A DNA stretch of 58,264 nucleotides from Micromonospora inaquosa (GTDB lineage Bacteria > Actinomycetota > Actinomycetes > Mycobacteriales > Micromonosporaceae), in NCBI RefSeq assembly GCF_003857055.1, contig NZ_QGSZ01000228.1:1-58264 (forward strand), given 5' to 3'. This document shows positions 53,787-58,264 of the stretch, in pieces. Both the position numbers and the translations under genes were made by a program. Numbering within the stretch: the stretch's first letter is position 1; every line of letters begins with the position of its first letter. Under the pieces are notes generated by a model. It made no database searches. It was not told the origin of the DNA and saw only the letters and a list, made by a program, of their open reading frames with translations.

Positions 53787-54635
53787 TCAGAGGTGGTGGC
53801 GGTCGTCCGCCGGCAGGCTGGGAGCCGCTGGCGGCTCGGACGCCTGGTCGGGCTGGCCGAGCTGCGCGACGTGGGTCGGGTCGAGGACCCGGGAGAGGAA
53901 CGCGCGGGTCCGTTCGTGCCTCGGCGCGCCGAGCACCTCCTGCGGCGGCCCCTGCTCGACCACCACCCCACCGTCCATGAACACGACCCGGTCGGCGACG
54001 TCGCGGGCGAACGCCATCTCGTGGGTGACCACCATCATCGTCATGCCGTCCTCGGCCAGCTTGCGCATGACGGTGAGCACGTCGCCGACCAACTCCGGGT
54101 CGAGCGCCGAGGTCGGCTCGTCGAAGAGCATCAGCTTCGGCTCCATCGACAGCGACCGGGCGATCGCCGCCCGCTGCTGCTGGCCGCCGGAGAGCTGCGC
54201 CGGGAAGGCGTCGGCCTTGTCGATCAGCCCGACGCGCTCCAGGTTGGCCCGCGCGATCCGCTCGGCCTCGGCCCGACCCCGCCGGAGCACCCGACGCTGG
54301 GCGATGGTGAGGTTGTTCAGGACGGTCAGGTGCGGAAACAGGTTGAACGACTGGAAGACCATGCCGATGCCGCGACGGACCTCGTCGATCTCGACGTCCG
54401 GGTCGGTCATCTCGACCCCGTTCACCCAGATCTTGCCGGCCGTCGGCTGCTCCAGCAGGTCGACGCAGCGCAGCAGGGTCGACTTGCCGGAGCCGGACGG
54501 CCCGATCACACAGACCACCTCGCCCTGGCCGACCTCGAAGTCGATGCCCTTGAGCACCTCGAGCGGCCCGAAGGACTTGTGCAGGTCGCGGATCTCCACG
54601 GCGGGGCGGGAGGGGGCGGTCGTCATCGGGGTCAC
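53787..54635 (-). CDS. glnQ: Polar amino-acid ABC transporter ATP-binding protein (GlnQ-like)
   Basis: The GTG at 54635 overlaps the permease stop (GTGA); ATG 54626 is an alternative. The 282-residue protein has Walker [11 protein letters not shown]-loop [16 protein letters not shown], signature [15 protein letters not shown], Walker [14 protein letters not shown] and switch His in [16 protein letters not shown]. This is the GlnQ/HisP type in all details. The C-terminal 30 residues are extra. It energises the adjacent permease for uptake of a polar amino acid. Confidence 0.94.
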   Translation of the reverse strand: MTPMTTAPSRPAVEIRDLHKSFGPLEVLKGIDFEVGQGEVVCVIGPSGSGKSTLLRCVDLLEQPTAGKIWVNGVEMTDPDVEIDEVRRGIGMVFQSFNLFPHLTVLNNLTIAQRRVLRRGRAEAERIARANLERVGLIDKADAFPAQLSGGQQQRAAIARSLSMEPKLMLFDEPTSALDPELVGDVLTVMRKLAEDGMTMMVVTHEMAFARDVADRVVFMDGGVVVEQGPPQEVLGAPRHERTRAFLSRVLDPTHVAQLGQPDQASEPPAAPSLPADDRHHL

Positions 54636-55426
54636 CGAGCCTTGGCGTAGCGGAGTTCGAGGCGTCGTACCACCTGCGACAGTGGCAGGGTGATCACCAG
54701 GTAGGCCAGGCCGGCCACCAGCAGCGGGGTCGCGTTCACCCGGTCGTTGAGCATGTCCCGGCCGAACTTGGTGATCTCGATGGTCTGCGCCGTCACCCCG
54801 AGCACGTAGGCCAGTGACGAGTCCTTGGTGAGCAGGATGAGCTCGTTCGTCAGTGGCGGGATCACGATCCGGAACGCCTGCGGGATGACGATCGTGCGCA
54901 TGGCGGTGAAGTGCGACATGCCGAGGGTCCGCGCCGCCTCCATCTGCCCCTTCGGCACGGCCTGGATGCCGGCCCGGATCGTCTCCGCCATGTACGCCGC
55001 AGCGGTCAAACCGAGGCCGATCGCTATCGAACCGAACACCCCGCCCGGCAGCTCGCGCTCCGGGAAGGCGATCGGGATGCCGTACCCGACGAGGAAGAGC
55101 ACCAGCAGCGCGGGCAGACCCCGGAACAACTCGATGTACGCCGTCGCCACCCAGCGGTACGGCGCCACCCGGGACAGCCGCATCAACGCCAGGATGGTGC
55201 CGAACACGAGGCCGAAGGCGAACGCGCCCAACGTGTAGAGGATGGTGTTACGCAACGCGACGGTGATGATCGTCGGGAACATCGACTTGATGATGTCGAC
55301 GCGGAAGAACGCGTCGGCCAGCCTGTCCCAGTCCGCGGCGAAGAGCACCGCGGCGATGATGGCGATGAAGACCAGGTACTGGAGCCCGAGGGACAGCCGC
55401 TCCCGCTGGCGGCGTCGCAACTTCAC
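54632..55426 (-). CDS. Polar amino-acid ABC transporter permease (HisM/GlnP-like)
   Basis: The 264-residue protein starts at GTG 55426. It has about five membrane segments and the family EAA loop [66 protein letters not shown] and [17 protein letters not shown] are family blocks. It would work as a homodimer since only one permease gene is present. A perfect hairpin lies between it and the binding-protein gene upstream. Confidence 0.94.
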   Translation of the reverse strand: MKLRRRQRERLSLGLQYLVFIAIIAAVLFAADWDRLADAFFRVDIIKSMFPTIITVALRNTILYTLGAFAFGLVFGTILALMRLSRVAPYRWVATAYIELFRGLPALLVLFLVGYGIPIAFPERELPGGVFGSIAIGLGLTAAAYMAETIRAGIQAVPKGQMEAARTLGMSHFTAMRTIVIPQAFRIVIPPLTNELILLTKDSSLAYVLGVTAQTIEITKFGRDMLNDRVNATPLLVAGLAYLVITLPLSQVVRRLELRYAKAR

Positions 55427-55458
55427 GTTCGCTCGTTGCCTTCCCGGAGGTTGGTGAC

Positions 55459-55489
55459 CCGGAGGGCACGCGGAACGCGTGCCCTCCGG
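55459..55489 (-). terminator. Perfect 14-bp hairpin between binding-protein and permease genes
   Basis: 55459-55472 (CCGGAGGGCACGCG) pairs fully with 55476-55489 around a three-base loop. It lies after the stop of the binding-protein gene and 32 bases before the permease start. It can act as an attenuator or as a 3' stabiliser that raises binding-protein output. Confidence 0.8.
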
Positions 55490-55502
55490 TACTACGCGAT
55501 GC

Positions 55503-56321
55503 TCAGGCGCTGGGCCGCTTGCCGATCCACTTCTCGTAGATCGTGTTGTACGTGCCGTCGGCCTTGGCCTTGGCCAGCACCTCGTTGATCTTCTTGAGCA
55601 ACTCCGGGTTGGCGTCCTTCTTCACCGGGAAGCCGTACTTCTCGCCGGTGTCGAACTCGGCGGCCACCTCGAACCCGCCCGGGTTCTTCTTCAGGTACTC
55701 GGTCCAGACCGGCAGGTCGTTGATGGCGGCCTCGACCTGGCCGTTGGCGACGGCCTGCTGAAGGGCGGCGAGATCCTCGAACTCGACCAGCTTCAGACCC
55801 TTCTCCGCCTCGAGCTTCTTGGCGTAGTCACGACCCGTGGTGGCCGCCTGCACGCCGAGCTTCTTGCCCCGGAGGTCATCCAGCGACTTGTACGTCTTGC
55901 CGGTCTTCACCAGCATCGCCTGGGTGGCGTCGAAGTAGGGGTCGGAGAAGTCGAGGACCTTCCGCCGCTCCTCGGTGATCGTCATGCCGGCGGCGGCTGC
56001 GTCGCACTTGCCCGTGTTGAGGTCCTGGCCGGACTTGATCCCCTCGAACGGGGTGTCGACGATCGTCTGCTCGACACTCAGCTCCTTGGCGACCAGGTCC
56101 ATGATCTCGACGTCGAAGCCGGTCACCTTGCCGCTGGCGTCCTTGGACTGGAACGGCGGGTACGGCAGGTGGGTGCAGACGGTCAGCTTGCCCGCCGCGA
56201 CCAGCTTGACGCCGCTGGCCTGAACCTCACTGTCGTCCTTCTTCGCGCACCCCGCGGTCAACGCGAGAGCGGCGACGGCCACGACGAGGCCGGCCTGACG
56301 GACGGCGCTTGGGAACCTCAA
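55503..56321 (-). CDS. Polar amino-acid ABC transporter substrate-binding lipoprotein (SBP family 3)
   Basis: The TTG at 56321, nine bases after GGAGG, gives a 272-residue lipoprotein with lipobox LTAGC. A TTG at 56363 is also in frame. The mature part has the SBP family 3 pattern: GKLTVCTHLPYPPFQSKDASGKVTGFDVEIMDLVAKEL, DAAAAGMTITEERRKVLDFSDPYFDA, LRGKKLGVQAATTGRDYA, and AINDLPVWTEYL. The ligand is likely a polar amino acid such as glutamine or glutamate. It is the first gene of a binding-protein/permease/ATPase operon. Confidence 0.94.
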   Translation of the reverse strand: MRFPSAVRQAGLVVAVAALALTAGCAKKDDSEVQASGVKLVAAGKLTVCTHLPYPPFQSKDASGKVTGFDVEIMDLVAKELSVEQTIVDTPFEGIKSGQDLNTGKCDAAAAGMTITEERRKVLDFSDPYFDATQAMLVKTGKTYKSLDDLRGKKLGVQAATTGRDYAKKLEAEKGLKLVEFEDLAALQQAVANGQVEAAINDLPVWTEYLKKNPGGFEVAAEFDTGEKYGFPVKKDANPELLKKINEVLAKAKADGTYNTIYEKWIGKRPSA

Positions 56322-56497
56322 GGCTGTGTCCCTCCGATTCGGCTTCAGACGCACAGAAGCCAATCTGGTTCATAAGACTTTGCGATAAGCGACCGTACCC
56401 GATCTGGCCCGACGTCCCTAGATCACGCTGCGAACAACCGGCCGGTACGACACGCCGGCCCTCGCCGGCAAACCGGACACTTGCCTAGCAACGTGCC

Positions 56498-57175
56498 TCA
56501 GCCACCGGTTCCCTCGGCCGCCCCGTCCGGGGTGAGCGCCCCACCGTCGGGGTCTGTGTCCAGGAACACGTGTTGGTGGCCCTGCCCGGCATCAACGCTG
56601 ATCTGGTCGAGCTGGGTCGCCGCGACCGACCAGATCGTCGCAGCCTCGGCCGCCTGCCGCGCCGTCACGTCCAGCAGGGCCGCGCGCTGCGCGGCCGGAA
56701 CGGCAGCGGCCAGAGCGTAGGCGTCGACGGCCAGCGACGCCTGCTGGACCGCACCGCGCAACCCGCCGCGCGCCACGTTGGTGGCGGTGGTCCCCGACGG
56801 CGGATCGGCGAACGGCTCGGCCGCCTGACGCATGACCTCCTGCCATTGGCGAGCCTTCGCCGCGTCCGGGGCGCGGCCGCCGGTCGTCTCCGCCTTGATG
56901 GCGGCCAGGACCGGCGCGACCTGGTCGCGGACGCGACGGGCCGTCCCGATCAACTCCGTGATCTGCTGGGCGTCCCGCTTCGCCTCGGCCTGCTTGATGC
57001 TCGCGATGGTCGCCTCGGTGGCGTCCGGACGGCCCACCTGGTAGCCGACCAACCCACCCAGCACACCGGTGACCAGTGCGATCACGCCCGCGACGGCCGC
57101 GTACCGCACGGTGCGGCGACGACGCACATCGGCCTTGTCCAACTGGTAGGAGGGCCGACCGGTACGGCGCGCCAT
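56498..57175 (-). CDS. Unknown membrane-anchored protein
   Basis: The ATG at 57175 is preceded by GAGGAG. The 225-residue protein has a basic N-terminus (MARRTGRPSYQLDKADVRRRRT), one membrane segment (about 25-47, YAAVAGVIALVTGVLGGLVGYQVG) and an alanine-rich, helical exterior region (about 50-195: IKQAEAKRDAQQITELIGTARRVRDQVAPVLAAIKAE). The end is polar with QGHQHVFLDTDPDGG. No enzyme motif is seen. A coiled-coil surface protein of actinobacteria is the best description. Confidence 0.75.
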   Translation of the reverse strand: MARRTGRPSYQLDKADVRRRRTVRYAAVAGVIALVTGVLGGLVGYQVGRPDATEATIASIKQAEAKRDAQQITELIGTARRVRDQVAPVLAAIKAETTGGRAPDAAKARQWQEVMRQAAEPFADPPSGTTATNVARGGLRGAVQQASLAVDAYALAAAVPAAQRAALLDVTARQAAEAATIWSVAATQLDQISVDAGQGHQHVFLDTDPDGGALTPDGAAEGTGG

Positions 57176-57284
57176 CGCATCTCCTCACATCGATGGTGTG
57201 GGGCCAAAGACTAGCCGCCCCTCGTGAGATCCGTCGATAGCGCCGCGGATAGGCGCGACGGCGCGCTCACGCCGGCCGGAACCG

Positions 57285-58196
57285 CTAGACCGGGTAGCCC
57301 CACTCGGCCAACGGCTTCTCCAGCACCCGTTCGATCGCGCCGAGCTGCGCCGGGCTGAGTTCGTCCCGGTACGCCTCCGCCCGGCCCACCGTGAAGTCGT
57401 ACCGGGAGAAGCCCTTCTCGAAGGCGGCCGACCAGCCCAGACCGAGGAAGTCGAGCATCCGGCCGACCTGCTCACGCGGCCGCTCGACCAGGTCCTCGTA
57501 ACGCACGTCCAGCCACTGGTCGGCCGGGTGACGCAGCCGAGCCTGCGCGAAGGCCTCCATCAGCATCTTCCAGCCCAGCGCGGCGAGCACCTGGAAGGAA
57601 CGGCCGGACTCGGTCCACTCCTCCCGCAGGTCGGACGGGAGCGGGCCATAGATCCAGTTGTCCGGCCCGCGCCACCCGTCCCACCAGCCCATCTGGAGCC
57701 ACGAGTTGGCCACCGCCCGGCCGTCGCGCACCACGTTGACCACCCGCAGATCCGGGTACGCGGCGTGCAGCAGACCGGTGCGCGGCCACCCGGTGACGTG
57801 CTGCACCAGTTGCTGGCAGCCCTGCCGCCTGATCCGCTCGTCGAAGAAGGCCCGCAGCCGTCGGGCGACGAACGGCGTCAGGTCCTCGGCCACCAGGTCC
57901 CGGCACGGTCGGGAGAAGCCGGCAAGCACCTGCCTGTCGAGCAGGTGGTACGCCTCCGACGGCGCCACCCGGAGCCGGCCCCGCTCCAGCAACCGTCGAC
58001 TGTGTCGCAGGGACGTCATCCCCGCCGGGCGTGGCGCCGACCGCCGGTAGAGCGGCCCGTTGAACCTGCCCTTGGGGTTGAGCCGGGCCAGTTTGTCGTC
58101 CAGGCCGGAGACGAAGCCGACCGCGGGATGTCGGGAAAGCACTTCCTGGACCAGGGTCGAACCGCAGCGACCAGTGCCCACCACCAGTGAGAGCAT
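57285..58196 (-). CDS. Sulfotransferase family protein
   Basis: The 303-residue protein begins with the PAPS-binding 5'-PSB loop (LVVGTGRCGSTLVQEVLSRHP, residues 4-24). The 3'-phosphate-binding segment is VVNVVRDGRAVANSWLQMG. GGWDGWRGPDNWIYG-like and YEDLVERPREQVGRMLDFLGL are also typical. AGGAAGG precedes the ATG. It would transfer sulfate from PAPS to an acceptor; the acceptor is not known. The end of another open frame lies just upstream on the same strand (58200-58264), so it could belong to an operon that continues outside the window. Confidence 0.88.
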   Translation of the reverse strand: MLSLVVGTGRCGSTLVQEVLSRHPAVGFVSGLDDKLARLNPKGRFNGPLYRRSAPRPAGMTSLRHSRRLLERGRLRVAPSEAYHLLDRQVLAGFSRPCRDLVAEDLTPFVARRLRAFFDERIRRQGCQQLVQHVTGWPRTGLLHAAYPDLRVVNVVRDGRAVANSWLQMGWWDGWRGPDNWIYGPLPSDLREEWTESGRSFQVLAALGWKMLMEAFAQARLRHPADQWLDVRYEDLVERPREQVGRMLDFLGLGWSAAFEKGFSRYDFTVGRAEAYRDELSPAQLGAIERVLEKPLAEWGYPV

Positions 58197-58199
58197 CGT

Positions 58200-58264
58200 T
58201 CAGCCTTCCTGCCGGGTGGCGGGTGACGGGGACACGACCGGGTCCGCGGCGCGGCGGCCGGCGG
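58200..58264 (-). CDS. Possible C-terminal end of an upstream gene (partial)
   Basis: On this strand a frame open from the window edge ends with TGA at 58202-58200, three bases before the sulfotransferase ATG. The 21 visible codons encode a Pro/Ala-rich tail. The close spacing fits the end of a coupled gene, but the segment is too short to name. Confidence 0.3.
   Translation of the reverse strand, partial: AGRRAADPVVSPSPATRQEG

Overview
The window is high-GC DNA with dense, mostly operonic genes, many GTG and TTG starts, several leaderless promoters and actinobacterial families throughout (conservon-type sensor kinase with roadblock protein, AfsR/SARP regulator, DrrAB-type exporter, DtxR-type iron box, secreted CBM and GH proteins). 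It is a filamentous actinomycete, most probably of the Micromonosporaceae. No rRNA, tRNA, CRISPR array, integrase or transposase was seen.

Layout. 1-2.8 kb: end of a secreted CBM2 protein, an acetamidase/formamidase, and a WGR-domain beta-propeller protein. 2.9-7.9 kb: a tight three-gene cassette (DUF559 PD-(D/E)XK-like nuclease, winged-helix protein, double AAA/HerA-like ATPase) joined by ATGA overlaps; I consider it the best candidate for an undescribed DNA-processing or defence system. 7.9-14 kb: ABM monooxygenase, pyridoxal kinase, trypsin-like protease, LacI regulator and a divergent secreted GH2/CBM42 enzyme with a palindromic operator over its promoter. 14.3-16.4 kb: cytochrome P450 and an XRE regulator. 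16.5-24.1 kb: a truncated conservon (NIT-domain kinase that lacks the expected histidine, plus roadblock protein) followed by a complete Liv-type ABC importer. 24.1-26.5 kb: methyltransferase, a noncoding segment with inverted repeats, and an unknown protein. 26.8-31.8 kb: DrrAB-like exporter convergent with a giant AfsR-like regulator. 31.9-35 kb: iron-boxed siderophore-interacting protein, an SDR-like protein with a zinc-ribbon motif, a UPF0303 protein. 35-41.8 kb: FAD monooxygenase, secreted lipase, divergent MFS/ROK pair, divergent MerR/SDR pair with a MerR-type 19-bp-spacer promoter. 41.9-45.8 kb: L,D-transpeptidase, DUF1996 lipoprotein, cyclase-family hydrolase. 45.9-53.4 kb: a four-gene minus-strand operon for secreted copper/redox proteins (two-domain laccase, 1312-residue ThuA/discoidin/sugar dehydrogenase/PKD/DUF1080 protein, cupredoxin with Ig-like repeats, beta-helix-like protein). 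53.8-56.3 kb: a polar amino-acid ABC importer with a perfect hairpin between binding protein and permease. 56.5-58.2 kb: a membrane-anchored unknown protein, a sulfotransferase and a possible gene end.

The main functional themes are polymer and sugar turnover outside the cell (CBM2, GH2/CBM42, lipase, laccase operon), nutrient import (Liv and polar amino-acid ABC systems, siderophore use), and locally regulated divergent gene pairs whose operators can be read directly (LacI, ROK, MerR, DtxR/IdeR). All functional assignments come from reading motifs in the translated sequence; no database search was run.
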